64,000 nucleotides of DNA, from positions 1 to 64,000 of the forward strand of contig NZ_RYYS01000043.1 of assembly GCF_004138215.1 (NCBI RefSeq). Direction: 5' to 3'. The notes beneath the pieces are model-generated. The model did not search any database, was not told the origin of the DNA, and saw nothing but the letters and a program-made list of their open reading frames with translations. Position numbers and translations under genes: made by a program. Position 1 is the first letter of the stretch. Every line of letters starts with the position of its first letter. Of this stretch, positions 27,292 through 35,250 are shown in pieces. This DNA is from Anaerophilus nitritigenes. Its GTDB lineage: Bacteria > Bacillota > Clostridia > Peptostreptococcales > Thermotaleaceae.

Positions 27292-30200
27292 TTGCTTAAT
27301 TTAATAATTAAATCTCCTACATTTACCTGTTGTCCTTCTTTTACAGGAATAGACTCCACTTTTCCACTAGTAGATGTTGTAATATTTGTCTCCATTTTCA
27401 TAGCTTCTACAACAGCTACAATTTGTTTTTCTTTTACTTCTTCTCCTTGTTTCACTAAAATCTTAATGATATTTCCTGGAATGCTTGCTCCTATTTCTAA
27501 TGGATTAGAAGGATCTGCCTTTTGCACATAATTTAATTCTTTCTTTACAGTCCCACGGTCTTTATCATAAATTTTTATAGCTCTTCTACTATCATTTACT
27601 TCAAATAAAACTGTTCTATTTCCTTCTTCATCTAATCTTCCAATTTCTAAAAGTTTAATGACTAAAATCTTTCCTTCTTCAATTTCTATTTCACAAGTTT
27701 CTCCTTCACTAAGTCCATGGAAATAAATATCACTTCCCATTCTACTAAAATCTCCATGTTCTTTAGTATACTCAATATATTCTTCATATACTTTAGGATA
27801 GAGTGCATAGCTTAAAACATCTTTTTTCGTAGGCTCTATATCAAATTTTGCTTTTAACAATTTCTCAATCTTATGAAAATCTTCAGGCTCTAGTAATTCT
27901 CCCGGTCTACAAGTAATAGGCTCTTTTCCTTTTAATACTAGCTTTTGAAGCTTTTCTGGGAATCCTCCCATAGGTTGACCCATCATCCCTTCAAAATAAG
28001 CTACCACTGAATCAGGAAAAGCCATATCTACTGCTTTTTCATATATATTTTCTGGAGTTAAATCATTTTTAACCATAAATATTGCCATATCTCCTACTAC
28101 TTTTGAAGAAGGAGTTACTTTGATAATATCTCCTAACATTTCATTTACTTTTTTATACATTTCTTTTATTTCATTGAATCTATGTCCAAGTCCAAAGCTT
28201 TCTACTTGAGGTTTTAAATTAGAATATTGTCCTCCAGGAATTTCATATTTATAAATTTCTGCTGTACCAGATTTTAGCCCTGATTCAAATTTTTCATAAA
28301 CTGGTCTAACATCTCTCCAATAGTCAGAAATTTTTTGAATATGATCTACAGAAATTTTTGTATCTCTTGAGGTATTTTCTAGTGCTGCTACTACTGAGTT
28401 GAGTGCTGGCTGACTAGTAAGCCCTGACATACTATTAAATGCCGTATCTATAATATCTACTCCAGCTTCAGCAGCCATAAGAACAGTTGCTACTCCATTT
28501 CCACTTGTATCATGGGTATGAAGATGAATTGGCATACTGATTTCTTCTTTTAATGCTTTTATTAATTTAAAAGCAGAATGAGGTTTTAATAAAGCTGCCA
28601 TATCTTTGATAGCTAGTATATGAGCTCCTGTTTTTTCAATTTCTTTTGCAAGATCTACATAATATTTTAGAGTATATTTATCTCTTTTATCATCTAAAAT
28701 ATCTCCTGTATAACACATACATGCTTCAGCAATTTTTCCGCTTTTTAACACTTCATCTATGGCAACTTCCATTCCCTTTAACCAATTTAGAGAATCAAAT
28801 ATTCTAAATACATCAATACCACTTTGAGCAGATTCTTGAATAAACTCTCTTATTACATTATCTGGATAATTTTTATATCCTACTCCATTTGCTCCTCGAA
28901 TCAACATTTGAAATAAAATATTAGGTACTTTTTCTCTTAAACTTTCAAGTCTTTTCCATGGAGATTCTTTTAAAAAGCGATAAGCTACATCAAAAGTAGC
29001 TCCTCCCCACATTTCAAGAGAAAAAAGATCTTTTCCAAGTACAGAAGTTGATTTTGCAATTCTTTCCATATCTTTTGTTCTAATTCTTGTGGCCATCAAA
29101 GACTGATGGGCATCTCTCATAGTTGTATCTGTAAGTAAAAGTTTGTCTTGACTTTTAATCCATTTTACAACACCCAAAGCTCCTTCTTTTTCAAGAATTT
29201 GTTTACTTCCTTCTAATGTATTTGGTATTATAAGTTTTGGTACTTTAGGAACATCAAATTCTTTTTTGTTTCCTTTTGTTTCATTCACTACTTTTTCTCC
29301 TATAAAATTTAGTACCCTAAGTTCTTTATCTGCTTTTGGCATAATATCAAATAGTTCTGGATTTTCTTCTATAAATCCTGTATGACAAGTTCCTTTTTTA
29401 AATTCTTCATGATTTAATACGTTTACTAAAAAGGGAATATTCGTTTTTACTCCTCTAATCTTTACTTCTCGAATAGCTCTATTGACTTTTCGAATAGCAT
29501 CTTCAAAAGTTCTAGACCATGAAGTAGCTTTTACCAAAAGGCTATCATAATAAGGACTAATCATAGATCCTGTAAATCCATTTCCACCATCTAATCGAAT
29601 CCCAAAGCCTGAACCTGTTCTATAGGTATCGATTTTTCCTGTATCTGGTGCAAATTGATTAAGTGGATCTTCTGTTGTAATCCTACATTGAATAGAATAT
29701 CCTCTTGGTTTTATATCATCTTGTCCTTTGATTCCAATTTCTTTAGAATCAAGACCATATCCTTGTGCAATTAAAATTTGACTTTGTACAATATCAATTC
29801 CTGTAACCATTTCTGTTACTGTATGTTCTACTTGAATTCTGGGATTCATTTCTATAAAGTAATGATTTCCTTTTATATCTACTAAAAACTCTACAGTTCC
29901 AGCACTTCTATAATCTACTGCTCTTGCAATTTTTAACGCATCATCACATATTTTTCTTCTTTGTTCTTCTGTAATAGATAAAGCTGGTGTAAACTCAATA
30001 ACCTTTTGATGTCTTCTTTGAATGGAACAATCTCTTTCATATAAATGTACAATATTACTATATTTATCTCCCAGTACTTGTACTTCTATATGTTTAGGCT
30101 TCTCTAAATATTTTTCAATAAACATATCATCAATTCCAAAAGCTTTTTTTGCTTCATTTTTTGCACTTTTGAATTCTATTAAAAGGTCTTTTTCTTCCCG

Positions 30201-30722
30201 AACAATTCTCATACCTCTTCCACCGCCACCAGCAGCAGCTTTTAATATAACAGGATATCCACAAAATCTTGCAAATTCAATAGCTTCTTCATCAGACGTA
30301 ACAGGTTTTTCGATTCCTGGTATCGTAGGCACTCCTACTTTATTTGCAACCATCTTCGATTTTATTTTATCTCCTAATTGATCCATCATCTCATGATCAG
30401 GACCTATAAACTCAATTCCTGCTTCCTCACACTTTCTAGCAAATTCTGAATTTTCTGATAAAAATCCATATCCTGGATGGATCGCATCTACACCTTTCTT
30501 TAATGAAATATTTATGATTTCTTCCATATCTAAATAAGCTTCTACAGGTCCTTTATTTTTACCTATTAAATATGATTCATCTGCTTTTGTTCTAAATAAT
30601 GAATTCTTATCTTCATCAGAATAAACCGCTACTGTACGAATACCGAGCTCACTGCATGCTCTAAATATCCTTATAGCAATTTCTCCTCTATTTGCTACTA
30701 AAACTCTTTTAAATTTTTTCAT
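27288..30722 (-). CDS. pyc: Pyruvate carboxylase
   Basis: This single-chain biotin enzyme (1144 aa) converts pyruvate plus bicarbonate and ATP to oxaloacetate. Domain order is complete: biotin carboxylase (1-450, VLVANRGEIAIRI, KAAAGGGGRGMR, FIEMNPRIQVEH), carboxyltransferase (from about 532, TDTTMRDAHQS, DTAFNSMSGLTSQP), a tetramerisation region, and the biotinyl domain with the biotin lysine at 1109 (VEAMKMETN). The start is ATG at 30722; the upstream GTG at 30734 falls within the GAGGAG ribosome site. It supplies oxaloacetate for anaplerosis. Confidence 0.97.
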   Translation of the reverse strand: MKKFKRVLVANRGEIAIRIFRACSELGIRTVAVYSDEDKNSLFRTKADESYLIGKNKGPVEAYLDMEEIINISLKKGVDAIHPGYGFLSENSEFARKCEEAGIEFIGPDHEMMDQLGDKIKSKMVANKVGVPTIPGIEKPVTSDEEAIEFARFCGYPVILKAAAGGGGRGMRIVREEKDLLIEFKSAKNEAKKAFGIDDMFIEKYLEKPKHIEVQVLGDKYSNIVHLYERDCSIQRRHQKVIEFTPALSITEEQRRKICDDALKIARAVDYRSAGTVEFLVDIKGNHYFIEMNPRIQVEHTVTEMVTGIDIVQSQILIAQGYGLDSKEIGIKGQDDIKPRGYSIQCRITTEDPLNQFAPDTGKIDTYRTGSGFGIRLDGGNGFTGSMISPYYDSLLVKATSWSRTFEDAIRKVNRAIREVKIRGVKTNIPFLVNVLNHEEFKKGTCHTGFIEENPELFDIMPKADKELRVLNFIGEKVVNETKGNKKEFDVPKVPKLIIPNTLEGSKQILEKEGALGVVKWIKSQDKLLLTDTTMRDAHQSLMATRIRTKDMERIAKSTSVLGKDLFSLEMWGGATFDVAYRFLKESPWKRLESLREKVPNILFQMLIRGANGVGYKNYPDNVIREFIQESAQSGIDVFRIFDSLNWLKGMEVAIDEVLKSGKIAEACMCYTGDILDDKRDKYTLKYYVDLAKEIEKTGAHILAIKDMAALLKPHSAFKLIKALKEEISMPIHLHTHDTSGNGVATVLMAAEAGVDIIDTAFNSMSGLTSQPALNSVVAALENTSRDTKISVDHIQKISDYWRDVRPVYEKFESGLKSGTAEIYKYEIPGGQYSNLKPQVESFGLGHRFNEIKEMYKKVNEMLGDIIKVTPSSKVVGDMAIFMVKNDLTPENIYEKAVDMAFPDSVVAYFEGMMGQPMGGFPEKLQKLVLKGKEPITCRPGELLEPEDFHKIEKLLKAKFDIEPTKKDVLSYALYPKVYEEYIEYTKEHGDFSRMGSDIYFHGLSEGETCEIEIEEGKILVIKLLEIGRLDEEGNRTVLFEVNDSRRAIKIYDKDRGTVKKELNYVQKADPSNPLEIGASIPGNIIKILVKQGEEVKEKQIVAVVEAMKMETNITTSTSGKVESIPVKEGQQVNVGDLIIKLSN

Positions 30723-30850
30723 ACAGATTTTCACTCCTCATTTATAACCCATGATTTTAGTATATGGTTATACTTATAATTATACAATTTTATAATAAAT
30801 TGTAGGTTTATACAAGCATTTTAAAAAGAATTTTTTTATTCTGTCAATTC

Positions 30851-30873
30851 AAAAAAGCAGGTAATTCCTGCTT
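30851..30873 (-). terminator. Terminator of the spoVA operon
   Basis: AAGCAGG (30855-30861) pairs with CCTGCTT (30867-30873), followed by a T-run on the minus strand. The hairpin includes the spoVAE stop codon. Confidence 0.85.
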
Positions 30874-31225
30874 ATCCTTTTGGTTTGAAAATTAATGCTC
30901 CCATAAATCCAAATATAATAGCTGATGAAATTCCAGCACTTGTAACTTCAAATATTCCTGTTAACACCCCTATTAATCCATATGTCTTTGCTTCTGCCAA
31001 TGCACCCTTCACTAAAGCATTTCCAAAACTACAAATAGGAATAGATGCTCCTGCTCCTGCAAATTTGATTAAAGGATCATAAAGCCCCAGTCCTCCTAAT
31101 ATGGCTCCTACCACTACTAAAGTAGTAGTCGTATGAGCTGGAGTCAATCTAAATACATCTAACATAATTTGACCAATCACACATATAAGTCCCCCTACTA
31201 CAAATGCCCAAAAGAATTTTTCCAT
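30872..31225 (-). CDS. spoVAE: Stage V sporulation protein AE (SpoVAEb type)
   Basis: This 117-aa membrane subunit of the SpoVA channel moves dipicolinic acid into and out of the spore core. It is highly hydrophobic with about four helices; the opening [20 protein letters not shown] parallels SpoVAC (AFFIGGIICTIGQGLQMI). It ends the operon 3 nt after spoVAD. Confidence 0.94.
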   Translation of the reverse strand: MEKFFWAFVVGGLICVIGQIMLDVFRLTPAHTTTTLVVVGAILGGLGLYDPLIKFAGAGASIPICSFGNALVKGALAEAKTYGLIGVLTGIFEVTSAGISSAIIFGFMGALIFKPKG

Positions 31226-31228
31226 AAA

Positions 31229-32236
31229 CTATACCTCCATTTCAATAGACACAGCATGAGCAATACAAGGTATACTTTCCTTTTGTTGATAAGACATAGG
31301 AGACATTAATGCTCCTGTAGCTACTATTAATATTCTTTTTAATTCTCCTCTTTTCATTCTGTTTAGAAAATGTCCATACGTTACTGTAGCAGAACAACCA
31401 CACCCACTAGCTCCTGCCATTACAGGTTGATCTTTTTTATATATCATAACCCCACAATCTGTTAAAATATGCTCTGGTATATTCATTGCATGCTTTTGCA
31501 AAAGATCTTTACAAATCCTATGGCCCACTTTTCCTAAATCTCCTGTAGCAATCACATCATAATAAGCTGGATCTCTATTGAAATCTCTAAAATGGGCTTG
31601 TATCGTATCTACTGCTGCTGGAGCCATAGCAGATCCCATATTAAAAGGATCTGAGATTCCCATATCTACGACTCTTCCAATCGTTGCACCAGTAACTTTT
31701 GGTCCTTCTCCCTTTGCACTGAGTAATGCTGCTCCTGCTCCTGTAACTGTCCATTGAGCTGTAGGAGGCTTTTGAGCTCCATATTCGTTTGGATACCTAA
31801 ATTGTTTTTCTGCAGAAGCATTGTGACTACTGGCAGCTGCTAAAACATGATTGGCAGCTTTACTATCTACCAAAAGAGCTGCTAGTGATAATCCTTCCAT
31901 AGAGCTTGAGCAAGCTCCAAAAATACCTAAATAAGGAACTCCTAAAGTTCTAGCTGTAAAGCTACTTGGTGTAATTTGATTCATCAAATCTCCACTAACA
32001 AAAAAATCTATATCTTCTTTTTTCAACCCTGCTTTTTCAACAACTTTTTCACAAGCTTGTTCTAATAGTTTTTTTTCTGCTTTTTCAAAGCTGTCTTGCC
32101 CTAACCATAAGTCCTCATGTAAAATATCAAAGTCATCTGCTAGATTCCCCTTTGCTTCAAATGGTCCTCCTACTGTTGCTGAAGATAAAATCACAGGTTT
32201 TGAATCAAAAACCCAAGAACTATGTCCTTTAAGCAT
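31229..32236 (-). CDS. spoVAD: Stage V sporulation protein AD
   Basis: SpoVAD is a thiolase-fold protein that binds dipicolinic acid at the inner spore membrane. The 335-aa protein shows GHSSWVFDSKPVILSSATVG, FGACSSSMEGL with the remnant active-site Cys, and TGAGAALL. It begins one base after the spoVAC stop. Confidence 0.96.
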   Translation of the reverse strand: MLKGHSSWVFDSKPVILSSATVGGPFEAKGNLADDFDILHEDLWLGQDSFEKAEKKLLEQACEKVVEKAGLKKEDIDFFVSGDLMNQITPSSFTARTLGVPYLGIFGACSSSMEGLSLAALLVDSKAANHVLAAASSHNASAEKQFRYPNEYGAQKPPTAQWTVTGAGAALLSAKGEGPKVTGATIGRVVDMGISDPFNMGSAMAPAAVDTIQAHFRDFNRDPAYYDVIATGDLGKVGHRICKDLLQKHAMNIPEHILTDCGVMIYKKDQPVMAGASGCGCSATVTYGHFLNRMKRGELKRILIVATGALMSPMSYQQKESIPCIAHAVSIEMEV

Positions 32237-32716
32237 TTACATCCCACCTAACCACTGAATTGTAATTTTAATAAGAGCTACCACAAAAGCAGAAAAAACA
32301 CCATATACAATGACAGGACCTGCTATTTTAAACATATTTCCTCCTACTCCTAATACAAAACCTTCACTACGATGTTCTATAGCTGCTGATGCTACTGTAT
32401 TTGCAAATCCTGTAACAGGAATAATTGTACCTGCTCCTGCAAATTGAGCAATTTTATGATATGCTCCTATGCCTGTAAGAATTACCGTTGCAATAATTAA
32501 AATAGCAGTAGCAGGATTTCCTGCTGTAGTTTGTGTAAAATTAAAATATTTAATAAAAATCATTTGGAGTCCTTGCCCTATGGTGCAAATAATTCCTCCA
32601 ATAAAAAATGCTCTTAATATATTTCTCCCTACTCTTTTCTTTGGTTCTCTTTCTTTCGCAAAAGCTTGATATTCTTGTTGTATAGGGGTTAGTTTCTTAT
32701 TTTTTTGACTTGACAT
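32237..32716 (-). CDS. spoVAC: Stage V sporulation protein AC
   Basis: SpoVAC is the mechanosensitive membrane component of the SpoVA channel. The 159-aa protein has a charged N-terminal ~30 residues (TPIQQEYQAFAKEREPKKRV) and about four membrane helices. It has GAGGTG upstream and lies 10 nt after the DUF421 gene. Confidence 0.96.
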   Translation of the reverse strand: MSSQKNKKLTPIQQEYQAFAKEREPKKRVGRNILRAFFIGGIICTIGQGLQMIFIKYFNFTQTTAGNPATAILIIATVILTGIGAYHKIAQFAGAGTIIPVTGFANTVASAAIEHRSEGFVLGVGGNMFKIAGPVIVYGVFSAFVVALIKITIQWLGGM

Positions 32717-32726
32717 AAAATCACCT

Positions 32727-33587
32727 CTAATGTAATAAGTACGGTTCTAATTTATTCAACAATTCTTTGATCTGCAAAGAATTGTATAGATATATCTTCT
32801 TTGTCTTTTCATCATTTGTTTCTATAAAAAAACTTAAAAGGTCTGCTTCACATTTTTGAAGATTTGCATAAAGTAATTGTTTAACTTTAGGTTGTGCAAC
32901 TTGAATTGCATCATCAAACAAATCTAAATACAACTCCAAATCATCATCGACTTGTCCTAAAAACACATTATCTAAAGATATTCCTTGTCCATCTAATTGA
33001 AGTTTTACCCAATTTCTATTCAATCCAATTGTACTAAGTGGCTCATCTAATATATTTCCATCTAATATAATAGTTTGTGGTACTTTTTGACTTGGAACTA
33101 CTCTTCCCATATCACAAGAAGTAATAGGCTGTTTATCTGCCTTAAGTAAAACATTTAACTCACCTGTAGATTCCATAATTGCAAATTCTACATCTGCTAA
33201 GTTAAAAGCATTCTTAGATCTAAGTTCTTTTAAAAGTTCTTCCCCTGTAAGCTTTAACTGATTCATATTTTCTTCCATAATTTTACCATTCCTAATGAGT
33301 ATCTTTTCTTTTCCATAAATCATATCATGTAAAACTTTGCTCTTTAAAGAAACATACTCAAATATAATAGGAATTATGGTCCATACACCTAAAGCAATCA
33401 TTCCAAACGCGAGATTCGGAATCATATTAACAGAAATTAAAGCGGCTAATACAGAAATAGTAGTATAATATACAAATTGAAAAGGTGTAACTTTACTTAT
33501 TTGTCTTTGTCCAATGATTTTAATCATTAAAAAAGTTATAAAAAATAAGCCTATTGATCTTAGTAAAATCTCAATCCACTTTTCCAT
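32727..33587 (-). CDS. 2Duf-type protein: DUF421 membrane domain plus C-terminal DUF1657-like segment
   Basis: This 286-aa protein has two or three N-terminal helices and the YetF-like DUF421 region (IKIIGQRQISKVTPFQFVYY, then ELRSKNAFNLADVEFAIMEST). The last ~55 residues, KVKQLLYANLQ...FIETNDEKTKKI, align with the stand-alone DUF1657 protein encoded just upstream (KVKQTLATLK...SIQSEDEKFKNI). This DUF421-DUF1657 fusion is the 2Duf protein of spoVA2mob operons, reported to raise wet-heat resistance of Bacillus spores. The gene lies between DUF1657 and spoVAC in the same order as those operons. The assignment is by architecture and context. Confidence 0.88.
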   Translation of the reverse strand: MEKWIEILLRSIGLFFITFLMIKIIGQRQISKVTPFQFVYYTTISVLAALISVNMIPNLAFGMIALGVWTIIPIIFEYVSLKSKVLHDMIYGKEKILIRNGKIMEENMNQLKLTGEELLKELRSKNAFNLADVEFAIMESTGELNVLLKADKQPITSCDMGRVVPSQKVPQTIILDGNILDEPLSTIGLNRNWVKLQLDGQGISLDNVFLGQVDDDLELYLDLFDDAIQVAQPKVKQLLYANLQKCEADLLSFFIETNDEKTKKIYLYNSLQIKELLNKLEPYLLH

Positions 33588-33599
33588 TTTTTCTCTCCC

Positions 33600-33806
33600 T
33601 TAATAACCTTTATACTCAGGTTCTTCAAATTCTATTTTTTTTATTCTTTCTTCTAAATCATCTATAGCATTATGTGTAATATCTAATGCTTGTTGACAGA
33701 TATTTTTAAATTTTTCATCTTCACTTTGTATGCTATAGGTTTGTAAAGTACTTTGTGCACTTTTTAAAGTAGCTAATGTTTGTTTAACCTTTGCCCCTAC
33801 TGTCAT
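33600..33806 (-). CDS. DUF1657 protein, first gene of spoVA operon
   Basis: A 68-aa helical protein, MTVGAKVKQTLATLKSAQST..., ending in EEPEYKGY. It is a small soluble family found in Firmicutes sporulation operons, function unknown. A paralogue at 34485 ends in EEPQYNQQQ. ATG with GAGGAG about 10 nt upstream. It is 12 nt ahead of the 2Duf gene. Confidence 0.88.
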   Translation of the reverse strand: MTVGAKVKQTLATLKSAQSTLQTYSIQSEDEKFKNICQQALDITHNAIDDLEERIKKIEFEEPEYKGY

Positions 33807-33947
33807 ATATTTCAGCTCCTCTTCTTTATACTTATTTTCTCAATTATTCATTAAGTTCATTCATAAAATACAATATTTATTTTACATAATTTAAAAAATA
33901 TATATAAATTATCCATAAATTATTCATTTCTATCATTTCTATATATT

Positions 33948-33973
33948 AAAAAAGCCTAGAATACTAGGCTTTA
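33948..33973 (-). terminator. Terminator of the holin-like gene
   Basis: AAAGCCTAG and CTAGGCTTT pair around AATA, followed by a T-run on the minus strand; the stem touches the stop codon at 33971. Confidence 0.85.
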
Positions 33974-34369
33974 TAATACACGTTTTCCAGGTATAATCAT
34001 ATTGATAATACCTATTGCCAAAGCTGCTAAAACTGCTCCTAACATACTTACCCTTACTCCATTTACAAAGACTCCAGTAAGATAAATAATCACTGCTGAT
34101 ACAACAAATCCTGTTATGCCTCTTCCAAAAGGTGTTGTATCAAATCCTGTCATTCTTTCTATTAAGTAATCAAAAACCCCTATAAATATAGCTGCCATAA
34201 ATAGAGGCATAAACCCTCTTATAGAAAAAAACGGAGTGAAAAAAGCTACAATAGCTAATACAAGCATTGAAACTAGTATTCTTGTAATGATACTTCCTAT
34301 ACTAATATCATTTCTTTGATCATTTCTTTGATCATTTCTTTGATCATTTCTTTCTGGCAAATCAAACAC
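33971..34369 (-). CDS. Holin-4-like (YvlD-type) membrane protein with RNDQ repeats
   Basis: A 132-aa membrane protein with about four helices and a GxxxAALAIGIINMIIPGK ending typical of the phage_holin_4_2/YvlD family, which in chromosomes is usually not phage-related. The N-terminal cytoplasmic tail is four near-perfect copies of Arg-Asn-Asp-Gln, encoded by a 12-bp tandem repeat. It lies between the spoVA operon and a divergent DUF1657 gene, so a spore-membrane role is plausible but unproven. Confidence 0.75.
   Translation of the reverse strand: MFDLPERNDQRNDQRNDQRNDISIGSIITRILVSMLVLAIVAFFTPFFSIRGFMPLFMAAIFIGVFDYLIERMTGFDTTPFGRGITGFVVSAVIIYLTGVFVNGVRVSMLGAVLAALAIGIINMIIPGKRVL
34309..34353. 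repeat. 12-bp tandem repeat, about 3.75 copies
   Basis: Unit CATTTCTTTGAT starts at 34309, 34321, 34333 and partly at 34345. It encodes the Arg-Asn-Asp-Gln tail of the membrane protein in frame, so copy-number change would lengthen or shorten the tail without a frameshift. Confidence 0.95.
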
Positions 34370-34484
34370 CTCCTTGACATAAAGTATTCACCTTGTTTTC
34401 ATTTTTTATGTGTTTTTTGATTAATATTTTTTGATTTTTTGTAAATACTATTAAAGAAATTTATTTAGGAAGGAGTGTTTTATT

Positions 34485-34694
34485 TTGACTACTATCAACA
34501 AATTAGAACAAACTCTTGCTAGTGCAAAAGGTCTTGCTGCAGATTTAAAGACTTTTTCATTAGATACAGATGATCAACAAGCAAAACAAATGTTTAATCA
34601 ACTATCTACAACTATGGAAAATGCTGTTCAAACCATTCAAAGTAGAGTCAATTATGTAAGCAGCGAAGAACCTCAATACAATCAACAACAATAA
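34485..34694 (+). CDS. DUF1657 protein, paralogue
   Basis: A 69-aa helical protein, similar in size and pattern to the spoVA-operon DUF1657 protein (EQTLASAKGLAADLKTFSLDTDD, ending EEPQYNQQQ). It starts with TTG at 34485, 9 nt after AAGGAG. It is transcribed away from the spore cluster and has its own terminator. Confidence 0.85.
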   Translation: MTTINKLEQTLASAKGLAADLKTFSLDTDDQQAKQMFNQLSTTMENAVQTIQSRVNYVSSEEPQYNQQQ

Positions 34695-34705
34695 AACTGA
34701 TTATG

Positions 34706-34743
34706 AAAATAGACCTTATATTTAAAAATATAAGGTCTATTTT
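34706..34743. terminator. Bidirectional terminator
   Basis: Two perfect 18-nt arms (34706-34723 and 34726-34743), A/T-rich at the ends, lie between the convergent DUF1657 and thioredoxin genes. Confidence 0.9.
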
Positions 34744-34762
34744 TATACAATTTAATCATTTT

Positions 34763-35083
34763 TCACTCTACATATTTTTGAATCATTTTTTCAATATTTT
34801 TTTTTGTAGCTTCATCTTTTATTACTTCATCAATTTTTTCCCCATTCTGATATAAAGCGATAGTAGGAAGTCCTAATATTTTTTGAGAAATAGCCAGTCT
34901 TCTTGCCTTTGCTGTATTTACTTTTATAAATTGAATCTTTGTTTCATATTTTTTCTCCAATTCTTCTACATCTGGCATCAACACTCTACACGGTGCACAT
35001 GCTTCATGCCAATAGTCAACGATTACATAGGTTTTTATATCTAAAACCTGCTTTTGAAAATTCTCATTGTCTACTGATATCAT
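34763..35083 (-). CDS. Thioredoxin-like protein with CAPC active site
   Basis: A 106-aa single thioredoxin fold. The active site reads YWHEACAPCRVL, so the dithiol is Cys29-Ala-Pro-Cys32 instead of CGPC. The cis-proline loop GLPTIALYQNGEKID is intact. The ATG at 35083 has GAGGTG 8 nt upstream; a GTG at 35092 overlaps that site. Amino-acid-fermenting clostridia often have thioredoxins with altered CxPC motifs for glycine or proline reductase systems, but no such genes are in this window. Confidence 0.9.
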   Translation of the reverse strand: MISVDNENFQKQVLDIKTYVIVDYWHEACAPCRVLMPDVEELEKKYETKIQFIKVNTAKARRLAISQKILGLPTIALYQNGEKIDEVIKDEATKKNIEKMIQKYVE

Positions 35084-35216
35084 GTTCATCACCTCTTCTT
35101 ATTTTGATCTAATGATAAACCATTTTAACACTTCAACACGTATCTTTTTATTCTTCTTAATTTATTTTATCATTTTTAAAAATATATGTATATGAAAAAT
35201 TTTGTATAGATCATGG

Positions 35217-35250
35217 AAAAAGCTTATATTTCCAAGGAAATATAAGCTTA
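35217..35250 (-). terminator. Terminator of LysM-GH18 gene
   Basis: AAGCTTATATTTCC and GGAAATATAAGCTT pair around AA; the minus strand continues TTTTTCC. Confidence 0.85.

Noticed and set aside
33971-34369. Prophage remnant based on a holin-like protein
   Set aside because: No other phage gene is present; the YvlD-type family is usually chromosomal and the setting is a spore cluster.
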